64,000 nt of DNA, from the NCBI RefSeq assembly GCF_017303375.1, contig NZ_JAFKOH010000008.1, positions 62,001 to 126,000 of the forward strand, read 5' to 3'. Positions 7,761 through 19,044 of this stretch are shown here, one piece after another. Every line of letters begins with the position of its first letter. Within the stretch, counting starts at the first letter, position 1. Below the pieces are notes generated by a model. That model was given only the letters and a program-made list of their open reading frames with translations, was not told the DNA's origin and did no database searches. Origin of the DNA: Bacillus sp. NTK074B. GTDB lineage: Bacteria > Bacillota > Bacilli > Bacillales > Bacillaceae_B. Both the position numbers and the translations under genes were made by a program.

Positions 7761-9011
7761 TTGGATAGCATCCAGGAATTTTTAATCAATTTATTAGTGA
7801 TTGTCATGTCCATCCTTTTTATCCAATTTTGGATGAATAAAAGGGGAACGGACAGCAGGCATAATGAGGTTATTATATTTCTTTCATTAGGGTTTTCCAT
7901 TCTGTTGTGTATGCTGTTCCCTTTCAAAATCAGTAACGGCCTCATATTCGATCTGCGTTTCATTTCCTTTGTACTGGCCTGCTTCTATGCCCATCCTGTC
8001 ACTGCGGTCCTTTTAGGGGGAGTGGTGGCTTTGATCAGGGTCATCTATGGTGGGGAAGGTGTGTGGATTGCCATTGTGACACTGCCTGTTTTATTTACAT
8101 CTAGCATGTTGCTCCGCAGTACTTTTGATCGGAGTAAGCTTAGGGGACGTCTGTTCCTTTCCTCTTCCCTGGTCGTTTTCACCTGTACAGGGATCGTAAT
8201 CAGTGTTTCTACCATCCTTCAAGTGCCGCTGACCCTTTCTTTTTCCCTGTTGTACATTTTTATACATGTGGCGGGGATGATGATCTCTATTAGTCTCACA
8301 GAATATTTTCGCCAACAGAACCTGATCCTCACCCGGCTGATCCGGATGGAAAAGATAGAGATCGTGAGTCATCTTGCAGCGAGCATCTCTCATGAAATCA
8401 GGAATCCCCTTACTACATCAAGGGGATTTGTTCAGATGGTGCAGGAATCACCGGAGGTCACGGAGAAAGATAAGGAATTCCTGGCATTGGCCATGGGAGA
8501 GATGGATAGGGCAACTGATATCATTCATGACTATCTGACCTTTGCAAAGCCTGCTTCGGAGAACATCAAGATACTATCTGCTAAAGACGTCATAACCGGG
8601 GCGATCCAGGTTATTCAACCCCTGGCCAATATGAATAATGTGCTTATCCATTCAAGCTTGGAGAATATGTCGATTAAGGGAAACTCCGGCTTGTTTTTAC
8701 AGGTCCTCGTCAACATTTTGAAAAATGGGATTGAATCGATGCCCGACGGAGGGGCCATTCATGTCACCCTAAGCTGTAAGGACGATAAGGTTTGTATACT
8801 CATTGAGGATGAAGGGGCGGGGATGACTCCGGTCCAAGTCTCACGCCTCGGAGAACCTTACTTCTCTACGAAAGAGGGAAAAGGAACGGGCCTGGGGATG
8901 ATGGTCGTTTACAGGGTGATCGAAGCGATGAACGGAGACATCCAAATCAAGAGCGAAGTCGGTACAGGGACCGGAATCGGTATTTGTTTTCCAAAGGCGG
9001 AGGATTGTTGA
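7761..9011 (+). CDS. Orphan sensor histidine kinase, KinB-like (5TM-LYT + HATPase)
   Basis: 416-aa membrane kinase. Residues 1-about 185 form five to six transmembrane helices of the 5TMR-LYT type. These are followed by a HisKA dimerisation domain with the phospho-acceptor H-box SHEIRNPLTTSRGF (near 210) and a HATPase_c domain with N-box (ILKNGIESM), G1 (DEGAGM) and G2 (GKGTGLGMMV). The architecture and length match the sporulation kinase KinB. No response regulator is adjacent, as in the phosphorelay kinases, so feeding Spo0F is a plausible but unproven role. Start TTG at 7761 follows AAGGGGG by 8 nt; an ATG just upstream is out of frame and closes after two codons. Confidence 0.88.
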   Translation: MDSIQEFLINLLVIVMSILFIQFWMNKRGTDSRHNEVIIFLSLGFSILLCMLFPFKISNGLIFDLRFISFVLACFYAHPVTAVLLGGVVALIRVIYGGEGVWIAIVTLPVLFTSSMLLRSTFDRSKLRGRLFLSSSLVVFTCTGIVISVSTILQVPLTLSFSLLYIFIHVAGMMISISLTEYFRQQNLILTRLIRMEKIEIVSHLAASISHEIRNPLTTSRGFVQMVQESPEVTEKDKEFLALAMGEMDRATDIIHDYLTFAKPASENIKILSAKDVITGAIQVIQPLANMNNVLIHSSLENMSIKGNSGLFLQVLVNILKNGIESMPDGGAIHVTLSCKDDKVCILIEDEGAGMTPVQVSRLGEPYFSTKEGKGTGLGMMVVYRVIEAMNGDIQIKSEVGTGTGIGICFPKAEDC

Positions 9012-9146
9012 CCAGATGGTCTTCAGCCCCTGTCTTTTTTTATTGTGTTGTTGGGTGGAGTGCTAGTTTATAAGTTAGAAAGGAGAACGGAAAACAAAGA
9101 GGAAGAAGAACGGGAGTGTGTAGGGCGTGATGTCCGGTAACATCGA

Positions 9147-9183
9147 AAAGGCGCCTGTCTCCAGTTGGAACAGGCGCCTTTTT
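9147..9183. terminator. Bidirectional terminator between kinase and psd
   Basis: AAAGGCGCCTGT (9147-9158) pairs with ACAGGCGCCTTT (9170-9181). A-runs on the left and T-runs on the right allow termination of both convergent genes. Confidence 0.88.
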
Positions 9184-9185
9184 GG

Positions 9186-9962
9186 TTATGACTGCCACTT
9201 CCCGATTTCCTCTCCCATCTTCACGGGTCCTTTATCCCTGGTAAAGCGAAACTTTCCTTTCGGCACACAAAGAAGGACCGTGGAGCCAAATGAAAAGTAC
9301 CCATACGGATCTCCACGATGAACAACTTGAGCCGTATTTGTCCTCACAATCGAGTTCACGTTCAGCGCCCCGACCATGACGTGGGCAAGAGGGGATCCTG
9401 ACACATCAAACCTGGAGACGAGCCGGTAATTCCTGGTGAGTGGACGGAGCCCGTGGGTGAGTCCGAGTTCGTTTACGGGATCGGCGTGTTTGCCGAGGGT
9501 GTAGACTTCCTCAACGCGGGCATCGATCGGGACGTGGACCCGGTGGTAGTCGGTCGGACTCAGGTAAAAGATGAGAACCTGTCCGCCTGAGTACGGTGCG
9601 GCTTTCTCAGCAGATCCCAACAATTCTTCCACCGTATAATCCTGTCCTTTGACCATGAACGTACTCTCCGGTGTCAAGTCGTCTACAACAGATAGATAGG
9701 CGTCGCATGGGCTGACGAATGCATCGGGAGTATCAGCGATCGGTCGTGCATCCGGCTTCAGTTCCCGTGTGAAAACATCATGGAGCGTCCCGTACTCCCG
9801 GAGTTCCCGAGTCGCTTCTTCCATATTCAATTTATAGACTTTGGCAAAAGAAGCGATGAAGGGTTTACTTACTTTTGATTGGGCGAACTTCCGCAATCCT
9901 TTTGCGATGACGGGATGTCCGTTCAGTTCGAATACTTTTCTGTAAAATGTGGATCTGATCAT
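9186..9962 (-). CDS. psd: Phosphatidylserine decarboxylase
   Basis: 258-aa proenzyme of the Psd family. It decarboxylates phosphatidylserine to phosphatidylethanolamine at the cytoplasmic face of the membrane. The C-terminal self-cleavage motif reads FGSTV (Phe in place of the common Leu of LGST), around residues 228-232; the serine becomes the pyruvoyl cofactor. The conserved DYHRVH segment near residue 148 supplies catalytic residues. Length matches the short Bacillus Psd. The 4-nt overlap with the upstream HTH gene indicates translational coupling, an unusual partner because Bacillus psd is typically next to pssA; no pssA is seen here. A bidirectional terminator follows. Confidence 0.94.
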   Translation of the reverse strand: MIRSTFYRKVFELNGHPVIAKGLRKFAQSKVSKPFIASFAKVYKLNMEEATRELREYGTLHDVFTRELKPDARPIADTPDAFVSPCDAYLSVVDDLTPESTFMVKGQDYTVEELLGSAEKAAPYSGGQVLIFYLSPTDYHRVHVPIDARVEEVYTLGKHADPVNELGLTHGLRPLTRNYRLVSRFDVSGSPLAHVMVGALNVNSIVRTNTAQVVHRGDPYGYFSFGSTVLLCVPKGKFRFTRDKGPVKMGEEIGKWQS

Positions 9963-10501
9963 TGGTTGTCACGTCCTTTAGGGTCTGGTATGAGCATTTG
10001 GATGAGAGAGATTTTATCGTTTTCTTGGGACGGCCGGTTCGGTTTGAATTTGCTCAGAAGCTCGTTCATACCGTCCGTCAGCTCCTTGAGTTCTTCAGGA
10101 GTCAAATACAGGTCTAACTGGTTATATCCGAACGACTCCCGGGTGAGGTCAGGGGTGTCCTGAAGGTAGTTCCTGGCCTGACCTGTCACGGTGGATAAGA
10201 AGGTCATGAACCATTTAAGATGCTCTTCCCCTGACAGCTGCTGTACATCTTCCACGGTCATATAGGGACTGTCTTCCTGTATGGCATACGTTTTCTCCAC
10301 AGCGCCACGGATTTTCCGTTCATCGATAATGTGAATGATTTTGCTTTTCGTCAATCGATTCAAGTGACGGTAAAGGGTGGCCTGTGGGACATCCGTCATC
10401 CATTCCTTCAGCTCATGTGCCGTCGCCGCTCCCTTGGAGAGATGCTGTATGATGCGCATCCGGACGGGGTGGAGGATCAAATCTGTATCTATATCGGTCA
10501 T
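9959..10501 (-). CDS. ArsR-like helix-turn-helix transcriptional regulator
   Basis: 180-aa regulator. Residues 6-75 form a winged helix-turn-helix of the ArsR/HTH_20 type (LILHPVRMRIIQHLSKGAA, then the recognition helix around QATLYRHLNRL). The C-terminal half is helical and acidic and has no metal-binding Cys/His cluster. Cytoplasmic. Its stop overlaps the psd start by 4 nt, so it is cotranscribed with psd and may control it. A perfect 10-bp inverted repeat with a 4-bp spacer lies 20 bp upstream of its start, a candidate auto-operator. The effector is unknown. Confidence 0.85.
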   Translation of the reverse strand: MTDIDTDLILHPVRMRIIQHLSKGAATAHELKEWMTDVPQATLYRHLNRLTKSKIIHIIDERKIRGAVEKTYAIQEDSPYMTVEDVQQLSGEEHLKWFMTFLSTVTGQARNYLQDTPDLTRESFGYNQLDLYLTPEELKELTDGMNELLSKFKPNRPSQENDKISLIQMLIPDPKGRDNQ

Positions 10502-10520
10502 TCAACTACATCCTTTTAGA

Positions 10521-10544
10521 ATTATTATCAATACTGATAATAAT
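10521..10544. promoter_or_regulatory. Inverted-repeat operator upstream of the HTH-psd operon
   Basis: ATTATTATCA (10521-10530), spacer ATAC, TGATAATAAT (10535-10544): a perfect 10-bp inverted repeat just upstream of the regulator start. It is probably the binding site of the encoded regulator. Confidence 0.6.
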
Positions 10545-10577
10545 GGAGGGAGAGGGGTTTGTCAATGAGTTTGTGAA

Positions 10578-10640
10578 GGGTAGGAGGCTCACCGCCAGCC
10601 CCGCGGAAAGCGAGCACCTGGAGCGGAAATCAACCACCAC
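10578..10640. repeat. Family-C Bacillaceae intergenic repeat
   Basis: Contains GGCTCACCGCCAGCCCCGCG followed by GAAAGCGAGCACCTGGAGCG, a GC-rich element of a type I recognise as common between Bacillaceae genes. A diverged copy in the opposite orientation is at 33510-33554. It carries no gene. Confidence 0.6.
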
Positions 10641-10738
10641 TCGCTACATCAAAAAGCAACAATGTATACGAAAACAGCCTTTTAAAAAAAGGATTCCGGA
10701 TGGACGGGGGATTCGCAGAACGAATTCTACCATTCACT

Positions 10739-10772
10739 AAAAAAAGCCCTCCTATCGCCAAAAAGGAAGGGC
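10739..10772 (-). terminator. Terminator of the frameshifted membrane-protein gene
   Basis: On the minus strand GCCCTTCC (10772-10765) pairs with GGAGGGC (10752-10746) around one bulge, followed by a run of seven Ts. It sits 7 bp after the ancestral stop codon (10781-10779), which supports the frameshift interpretation. Confidence 0.7.
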
Positions 10773-10778
10773 CTTGAC

Positions 10779-11223
10779 TTACTTCAACTGCTTTTGGACA
10801 AACAAATAGTCTTCTTTGTTGTAGGATGGCCGGATCTTTACTGGATTCAGTTAAGGCGGCATCAGGTTTTTTGCGTTTCTTCGACAATCGATAAAGATAG
10901 GTGAGCAAAAGGATCAGGATCATCCCTAAAGTTCCAAACACTGCTTTCTTCTGTGTCCCATTTTTATGTAGGGAGTCAGCAAGGTCGGTACCCCCAATGA
11001 TTCGGTACAAAACTCTCCACTTAGGCAGCTCTCCATCCCAGTCAACAGATTTCGTATCGGGATCGATGATGATAGGGGGAGCGTTGGAATAGATCACTTT
11101 CTCTTCTATTGAAAAATGGGCTTTTAGTTTATTGGCCACTGATAAGGTGGGTATGGTAAGCAGATATCCTATGGATGAGCAAAGAAGTAGAAATAAAAGG
11201 GTGGCGAGTATATTCTTTTTCAT
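10779..11223 (-). pseudogene. Membrane protein gene with a +1 frameshift near its 3' end
   Basis: Unrecognised membrane protein: N-terminal signal-anchor (residues 1-28), an external domain of about 70 residues (IYSNAPPIIIDPDTKSVDW), a second membrane helix (FGTLGMILILLLTYLYRL), then a basic cytosolic tail. The open frame runs on to 10630 through a terminator and a family-C repeat, giving an implausible tail. Shifting frame by one base near 10848-10855 yields LNPVKIRPSYNKEDYLFVQ and then KQLK and a stop at 10781-10779, immediately before the terminator. The simplest reading is one extra A in the TTAA run. Either the gene is mutated or the base is an assembly error. Function unknown. Confidence 0.7.
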
Positions 11224-11289
11224 CTATTTCCTCCATCAGTTTCAGGAATATATTGTAAGTTAATGGTAGCAGAACCCTGCTTGTTTTAA

Positions 11290-11329
11290 CAGAAAAATAA
11301 CACGCCCCATCCAAAAGGATAAGGCGTGT
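11290..11329 (-). terminator. Terminator of katG
   Basis: On the minus strand ACACGCC (11329-11323) pairs with GGCGTGT (11306-11300), extended by ATCC/GGAT inside, and is followed by TATTTTTC. Confidence 0.82.
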
Positions 11330-11339
11330 CACTTATTGT

Positions 11340-13562
<2,223 letters not shown>

Positions 13563-13619
13563 TCACCTTCCCGTTTTGTAAAATGGAGTAAAGCAACTAC
13601 CACTTGAATAGTGTGATAA

Positions 13620-13634
13620 TTATAATAATTCTTA
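13620..13634. promoter_or_regulatory. PerR-box-like operator upstream of katG
   Basis: TTATAATAATTCTTA at 13620-13634 matches the 15-bp PerR consensus (TTATAATNATTATAA) at all but two positions. It lies 64 bp upstream of the katG start, as in known peroxide-regulon promoters. Inferred from sequence and target gene. Confidence 0.6.
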
Positions 13635-13763
13635 ATTACATTATAAAAGATTGGAATGGGTATGGAAAGTGTGAAGCTTCTCAGAATGGAGAATTTTAAG
13701 ATGATGGGAACAGAAGGGGGGGAATAAAAAGGTGAGAAGGACAGAGGGGGAGTTGGGGAAAGC

Positions 13764-13988
13764 TCATTTTTCTGCTTTTTTCTTCTTATATACATCATAG
13801 GATACTCCAGCCAGGAAAGTGATGAGTAGAAAGGAGAGCACAAATAATTCGGCCACTTCCATGACGCGGAAGGGGCTGTATGCGTTTTGCCATGCTTTCG
13901 AAATGGCGAAACCCTGCAGAAGATCAAGACCGATCGAGAAAGCCAGTAAACATCCCATCATTAATAAAGTAATACCCATGATTTTCAT
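13764..13988 (-). CDS. Small two-helix membrane protein
   Basis: 74-aa hypothetical protein with two hydrophobic helices (residues 3-24 and about 44-64) and a basic C-terminus (YKKKKAEK). The ATG at 13988 has AGGAG 10 nt upstream; an alternative upstream GTG would overlap the ribosome site. It lies divergent from the second ger operon and about 200 bp from katG. I recognise no family. Its position beside a germination operon hints at expression in sporulation, but this is only proximity. Confidence 0.65.
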   Translation of the reverse strand: MKIMGITLLMMGCLLAFSIGLDLLQGFAISKAWQNAYSPFRVMEVAELFVLSFLLITFLAGVSYDVYKKKKAEK

Positions 13989-14110
13989 GTTGATCACGCT
14001 CCTCTTACTAGCTTTTTCTCATAGAGGGTAGTTCATACGGTGTAAAAAATTACATAAAGATCCCGTATTTGGTTAGAGTAATAAAAAATAAGAGAAGGGT
14101 GTCACAACCT

Positions 14111-15721
14111 ATGTCTTCGTTCTTCAAAAGCCGAAAACAAAGAAAGAAACAGGAGCCAGATGCGGAAAATCCGGCTCAGCCTGACGATCATATACAAGAA
14201 TCCCTATCGGACAATCTTGAGGTCATCAGGGAAAAAACCGGAAATAGTTCAGACGTAATCATTCGCCATGTGAACATGGGGGAGAAGTCTACGATTCAAA
14301 CGGCGATTCTTTATATTGAAGGAATTGTGAATGATCAATCGATCCAGGAATTCCTGCTGCAATCGATGATGAAAGATGAGCATAATAAGACGTTCACTGA
14401 ACACGATGCATTGGAAGTGCTCGCAGATGACATGATGACGGTTGGGAACGTGTCGTCTGTTGAAACATGGGAAGACCTGTTTTCCCACTTGATGGGTGGT
14501 GACACGGTTGTCCTGATCGATGGAATCCCTAAGGGGTTGAGTGCCTGCACGAAAGGGGGGGAAACCCGGGCCATTTCTGAATCCACCACTCAAATGGTTG
14601 TTCGGGGTCCTAAAGGGGCTTTTACAGAGTGTATCGGAACCAACACCGCTATGGTACGCCGCATCATCAAGACTCCAGATTTATGGATGGAGTCCGTAAA
14701 GGTGGGGCGCGTCACCAAGACGGATGTGAACTTGATGTACATACATGGCATTGCCAATGATGAAGTGGTGAAAGAAATCCGTCAGCGGCTGAACAGAATT
14801 GACATCGACAGCATATTGGAGTCAGGGTATATCGAACAGTTGATAGAAGATCAAACGCTGACGCCTTTTCCCACCATTTTTAATACTGAAAGGCCGGATG
14901 TTGTGGCAGGGAATCTGTTTGAGGGTCGGGTTGCCATATTTGTGGACGGAAGTCCTTTTGTGTTGATTGCTCCTGCTGTGTTCGTTCAATTTTTTCAATC
15001 GGCTGAAGACTATTATGCCCGGTTTGATATTGCGACGTCTATTCGTCTGTTACGGGTATTGATGTTTGCGATTTCCCTTATTGCTCCTGCGACATTTGTG
15101 GCCGTCACTACTTTCCATCAGGAGATGGTGCCGACAACCCTCATTGTCGCCATTGCGGCTCAAAGAGAATCTGTTCCTTTTCCGGCATTTGTTGAAGCTC
15201 TTCTGATGGAGATCACCTTTGAGATCCTCCGGGAGGCCGGACTTCGACTGCCGAAAGCGATTGGTTCCGCTGTTTCAATCGTCGGGGCACTTGTGATTGG
15301 ACAGGCGGCGGTTCAAGCGAGCATTGTATCACCGGCCATGGTCATCATTGTATCGATCACGGCAATTGCAAGCTTTGCCACTCCTTCCTTTGATATGGCG
15401 ATCTCTGCCCGCATGATCCGTTTCTTGTTCATGATTGGGGCAGCGACTTTCGGTTTTTACGGTATCATTTTGATCTTCCTCTTGATGGTCGTCCATTTAT
15501 GCAGTTTACGTTCCTTTGGTGTGCCCTATATGGCTCCGCTTGCTCCATTTATCCCCGTTAATAATAAAGATACGTTTGTTCGTTTGCCATGGTGGACGTT
15601 GAGACAAAGACCTCGCTTAATAAGTGCGAATACGACGAGGGAAGGGTCACGGCAAGGCCCGGATATTCCTGCTTCCCGTAAGATGGTGAACCGGGACGGA
15701 GGTGGCAGCAATGAAACGTAA
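14111..15721 (+). CDS. GerAA-type spore germination receptor A subunit, operon 2
   Basis: 536-aa GerA-family protein. It has a charged N-terminal extension, a hydrophilic domain (through ...FNTERPDVVAGNLFEGRVAIFVDG near residue 275) and four to five C-terminal membrane helices. Somewhat longer than the operon-1 paralogue because of N- and C-terminal basic tails. ATG at 14111 follows AAGGGTG. First gene of a plus-strand A-C-B operon; its last 11 nt overlap the C gene. It would form the receptor core in the spore inner membrane. The presence of two divergent receptors in one window suggests response to different germinants or a cooperating pair. Confidence 0.93.
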   Translation: MSSFFKSRKQRKKQEPDAENPAQPDDHIQESLSDNLEVIREKTGNSSDVIIRHVNMGEKSTIQTAILYIEGIVNDQSIQEFLLQSMMKDEHNKTFTEHDALEVLADDMMTVGNVSSVETWEDLFSHLMGGDTVVLIDGIPKGLSACTKGGETRAISESTTQMVVRGPKGAFTECIGTNTAMVRRIIKTPDLWMESVKVGRVTKTDVNLMYIHGIANDEVVKEIRQRLNRIDIDSILESGYIEQLIEDQTLTPFPTIFNTERPDVVAGNLFEGRVAIFVDGSPFVLIAPAVFVQFFQSAEDYYARFDIATSIRLLRVLMFAISLIAPATFVAVTTFHQEMVPTTLIVAIAAQRESVPFPAFVEALLMEITFEILREAGLRLPKAIGSAVSIVGALVIGQAAVQASIVSPAMVIIVSITAIASFATPSFDMAISARMIRFLFMIGAATFGFYGIILIFLLMVVHLCSLRSFGVPYMAPLAPFIPVNNKDTFVRLPWWTLRQRPRLISANTTREGSRQGPDIPASRKMVNRDGGGSNET

Positions 15722-16922
15722 AGGGACGCTTATCCTGACCATATTACCCATAATCCTCTTCCTTTCCGGTTGTTGGAGCAAGAAAGAGTTAACGGATCTT
15801 GCCATCGTGGCAGCCATAGGAGTGGATAAAACCGACGACGGAAAATACACCATGACCCTGCAGATCATCAATCCTGGGAATGTGGCCGGTGGGATACAGG
15901 GAACACAAAGTCCTCCGGTTACGATCTACTCGGCAACAGGTGATAATTTAGTGGAAACAAGCAGGCAAGCCTCGAGCAAGATTTCCCGAAGATTATATTA
16001 TGCACATGCGAATCTCGTCGTCATTGGAGAAAAACTTGCCAGAGAAGAAGGAGTAACGAAAATTATCGATGCCATCGACCGTGATCATGAATTCCGGATT
16101 ACAACGACTATGGTGATTACGAATTCTTCCACTGCAAAGGATCTGCTGAAAACCTTGACCCCCGTAGATAAAATACCAGCCAATAAAGTGCTGAAGGCAT
16201 TAGAGTTCTCTCAAAAAGCATGGGGGCACAGCCTGAAGACCTCAATCCAGGACGTCATGAAGGGATTGCAGTCATCCGATGGGTCGACTGTGGTTTCAGG
16301 ATTTCGACTGGTCGGGGATCCCGAGATTGCGAGCCGTTTAGACAACATTCAGGAGAGTGAACCGGAATCCACCCTTGAATCCAGTGGCATCGCCATTCTC
16401 AAAGATGGGAAACTCGTGGACTGGTCTTATGGTGAAAGAGCAAGGGGAACAGTATGGGTCAAAAATGAGATTCAGGGGACGGACCTCAATATCGATTGGA
16501 AAGGAAAGAAGGAAGCGATTGCGTATCAAACGATTCGTCAGAAAACAAATGTGTCAGGAAAAATGAAAAATGGGAAGCCTCATGTTTCCGTTCGTACAAG
16601 AGTAGAAGGAAGTATCGGAGAAATGAATGTCCCCTTGGATATCACGGATGGACTGGTGATCTCAAAGATAGAGAAAAAGGTGGAGAAAGAAATCAAAAAG
16701 GAAATCAAACAAGCAATTGAACAAGCTAAGTCCAATCAGGCAGATGTCTTTGGATTCGGTGATGTTATCCGTCGTTCTTCACCACAAGATTGGCAAAAGA
16801 TGAAACCGCTGTGGAACGACGTATATTTTCCTGAATGTCAGGTGGATGTCACAGTCGAAGCCTTTGTTCGTCGCGCTGGTCTTAGAAATAAATCGTTTCT
16901 TTCAAGCTTGGAAGAAGAGTGA
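15711..16922 (+). CDS. GerAC-type germination receptor lipoprotein, operon 2
   Basis: 403-aa Ger(x)C family lipoprotein. Signal peptide with lipobox LSGC (Cys near residue 20) followed by the family signature WSKKELTDLAIVAAIGVDK. The C-terminal domain is intact and ends near VDVTVEAFVRRAG. The ATG at 15711 with GGAGGTG 6 nt upstream is preferred over an in-frame GTG nine bases earlier that lies in the ribosome site. The reading frame overlaps the A gene. It is lipid-anchored on the outer face of the spore inner membrane. This paralogue keeps the acylated cysteine that the operon-1 copy has lost. Confidence 0.94.
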   Translation: MKRKGTLILTILPIILFLSGCWSKKELTDLAIVAAIGVDKTDDGKYTMTLQIINPGNVAGGIQGTQSPPVTIYSATGDNLVETSRQASSKISRRLYYAHANLVVIGEKLAREEGVTKIIDAIDRDHEFRITTTMVITNSSTAKDLLKTLTPVDKIPANKVLKALEFSQKAWGHSLKTSIQDVMKGLQSSDGSTVVSGFRLVGDPEIASRLDNIQESEPESTLESSGIAILKDGKLVDWSYGERARGTVWVKNEIQGTDLNIDWKGKKEAIAYQTIRQKTNVSGKMKNGKPHVSVRTRVEGSIGEMNVPLDITDGLVISKIEKKVEKEIKKEIKQAIEQAKSNQADVFGFGDVIRRSSPQDWQKMKPLWNDVYFPECQVDVTVEAFVRRAGLRNKSFLSSLEEE

Positions 16923-16943
16923 GGAAAAGGGGGGACCCGTAAA

Positions 16944-18044
16944 GTGGAAAAGGCGAAAATCAGCAGCATACAGCTCTTTGTCATGATGGTTCTGTTTGAA
17001 ATGGGAAGTGCTTTACTTGTCCCTCTTGCCATCGATGCCAAAAAGGATGCGTGGCTTTCCATCATGATCGGAATGATTGTCAGCTTCGCCCTTTTGCTCG
17101 TCTATCACAAATTGTATTGGTATTATCCATACCTCCTTCCTTCAGAGTACATGCAAAAAATTCTCGGGAAGGCAGCGGGGACACTCCTTGCTTTCCTATA
17201 CATAGCTTATTTCATGTACAATGCTTCCAGGGTATTGCGTGATTTTGGTGAAATGTTGTTGACGTTTGCTTATCCTGAAACCCCTCTATTCATCGCCAAT
17301 GCATTGTTAATGCTGGTGATTATCTATATGGTCCAAAAAGGGATCGAAGTGATCGGGCGGTCAGGGGAGCTGTTGTTTATGTTCATGTTTACCCTTTCGG
17401 TTGTTGGATTCATCTTGATCGTCGTGTCCGGTCTGATTGATTTAACCAACCTGGAGCCTGTTTTGGAAGAGGGACTTAAGCCCATTCTGAAAGTCGTCTT
17501 CACTCAAACCTTATATTTCCCGTTTACAGAAGCGTTTGTCTTCACGATGATCCTGCCGTATTTAAATAATCCCAAGAAAGCGAAGTTGACCATGTTCTGC
17601 GCCACAGGGTTGAGTGGGATTAACTTAATTCTGACGATGCTCATTAATATCAGTGTCCTCGGAGTGGATTTGACGGCACGTTCCCAATTTCCCCTGCTCA
17701 GCACGGTTCAGTCGATCCAGGTAGCCGATTTCCTGGAACGCCTGGATGTGTTTTTCATGCTTGGCTTAGTCATCGGGATTTTTTTCAAAATCAGTATATT
17801 GTTTTATGCGGCTGTCATCGGGACGGCCAGCCTGTTTAAGGTTCATTCCCCTTCTAAGCTTTCGTACCCTTTAGGTCTGATCGTTTTATTTATCTCCATG
17901 TCGATTGCAAGCAATTTCCAAGAACACATCCATGAAGGATTAAAGGTAGCCATGTATGTCCTTCATCTCCCGTTCCTCGTGGTCATCCCGATTCTCCTTC
18001 TCCTGATTGCCTTTGTGAAAAATCGAAAAAAGACAGGGGGATAA
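16944..18044 (+). CDS. GerAB-type spore germination permease, operon 2
   Basis: 366-aa polytopic membrane protein of the GerAB/spore permease family with about ten helices, beginning EKAKISSIQLFVMMVLFEMG. It is the presumed germinant-binding subunit. Start GTG at 16944 follows a GGGGGGA site; 21 nt separates it from the C gene. Last gene of operon 2, closed by the family-A repeat/terminator at 18098. The overall fold matches the operon-1 B subunit, though the sequences have clearly diverged. Confidence 0.93.
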   Translation: MEKAKISSIQLFVMMVLFEMGSALLVPLAIDAKKDAWLSIMIGMIVSFALLLVYHKLYWYYPYLLPSEYMQKILGKAAGTLLAFLYIAYFMYNASRVLRDFGEMLLTFAYPETPLFIANALLMLVIIYMVQKGIEVIGRSGELLFMFMFTLSVVGFILIVVSGLIDLTNLEPVLEEGLKPILKVVFTQTLYFPFTEAFVFTMILPYLNNPKKAKLTMFCATGLSGINLILTMLINISVLGVDLTARSQFPLLSTVQSIQVADFLERLDVFFMLGLVIGIFFKISILFYAAVIGTASLFKVHSPSKLSYPLGLIVLFISMSIASNFQEHIHEGLKVAMYVLHLPFLVVIPILLLLIAFVKNRKKTGG

Positions 18045-18097
18045 GGTCTTTCTGCCGGAATGGAAGAGATGGAAGAGTGGAGGGGGAATACAGAAAA

Positions 18098-18152
18098 ACA
18101 GAGGGACAGGTCACCCGGCTCAAAATGAGCCATGGGTCCTGTCCCTCTGTTT
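18098..18152. terminator. Family-A palindromic repeat acting as bidirectional terminator
   Basis: AACAGAGGGACAGG (18098-18111) pairs with CCTGTCCCTCTGTTT (18138-18152), with an inner hairpin GGCTC-AAAAT-GAGCC (18117-18131). It separates the convergent ger operon 2 and metalloprotease genes. Confidence 0.8.
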
Positions 18153-18159
18153 CGTTCAA

Positions 18160-19044
18160 TTAGTTCCCGAACCACGTTTTATGTGCTTCGATTTGGTTGT
18201 CGTGTTCTTGATCCCAGTAGTCTACTTGATAGGAATAGTCATAGTTCATGATGCATTTGATCCCGCTGCCCTGGGCGTCGTGACCTGCTCCGTAGTTGTG
18301 GGAGAATTCGTGCTGGGCCGCGTGCCATGTGTTTTCAGCTCCCTGATCAAGGTTGACGCTGATGGCACTTCCGTTCGGTGCAGAAGGGTACACGTATGCG
18401 ATACCGCCTGAATTGAAGTTCACATCGCGGGTGAAGCCTGCGACGAAGTCATAGCCGTTGCCGTTAAAGTCACGGTCAAGATCCTGCAGGATTTCAGAAG
18501 CGTTGTTTCCATTTGAATTCCACTGTGCAAAGGCTTTGATTTCGAAGTCGATGCCGTGATCGCGCGTGAAGCCGTCATCGGCTTTTTCGATGATATTCGT
18601 TGTGAGCGTCTGCCAATCGGGATGTGCTGCGCGATATTCTTCATCCACAGCGACGAGTACTGTCACCGTACGGGTTGTAGTCGCAGGAGGCTCAGTAGTG
18701 GTTCCACCACCGGATCCGCCTCCGCCTAGCCAGTCGAACAGACCGAATAATTCTTCAGATGATGGATCTTTGGCTTTTTTGTCTTTTGACTTTTTAATTG
18801 ATTTTTCTTTGATCTTTTTTCCTTTTTCATCAAGTACGTCCGCTATCGTGCTGTTCTCAACGTGAGAAGGAGTGTCGAAGGTCTGCTTTCCCTTTGTTTT
18901 CGATTTCGGCAATGCATGCCCGATTTCCACCGTGTTTCCTTGGGAATCGGTGATGGTCGCGTCAGTCGTCGATGCACTGGATGCTCCAGGCAGGAATGCC
19001 ATGGATAAAGCAAGAGATAATGTAAGTAGTCCGGTTTTCTTCAT
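18160..19044 (-). CDS. Secreted zinc metalloprotease of the metzincin type
   Basis: 294-aa precursor. Sec signal peptide (residues 1-24, ending SSAS), a lysine-rich pro-region, a Gly/Thr linker near residue 110, then a catalytic domain. The zinc motif is HEFSHNYGAGHD (HExxHxxGxxHD, near residues 242-253) and the Met-turn is CIMNYDYSY, both hallmarks of metzincins. The layout is close to the Bacillus adamalysin/astacin-like M84 enzymes. It should be activated by propeptide removal outside the cell. Start ATG follows AGGAGGATC. Monocistronic; a terminator lies beyond it. Family placement within the metzincins is my inference from the motif. Confidence 0.87.
   Translation of the reverse strand: MKKTGLLTLSLALSMAFLPGASSASTTDATITDSQGNTVEIGHALPKSKTKGKQTFDTPSHVENSTIADVLDEKGKKIKEKSIKKSKDKKAKDPSSEELFGLFDWLGGGGSGGGTTTEPPATTTRTVTVLVAVDEEYRAAHPDWQTLTTNIIEKADDGFTRDHGIDFEIKAFAQWNSNGNNASEILQDLDRDFNGNGYDFVAGFTRDVNFNSGGIAYVYPSAPNGSAISVNLDQGAENTWHAAQHEFSHNYGAGHDAQGSGIKCIMNYDYSYQVDYWDQEHDNQIEAHKTWFGN

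Noticed and set aside
10521..10544. Fur box upstream of the HTH-psd operon
   Set aside because: The half-sites are TTATCA...TGATAA with a 4-bp gap, the reverse orientation of the Fur consensus TGATAATNATTATCA; an auto-operator is more likely.
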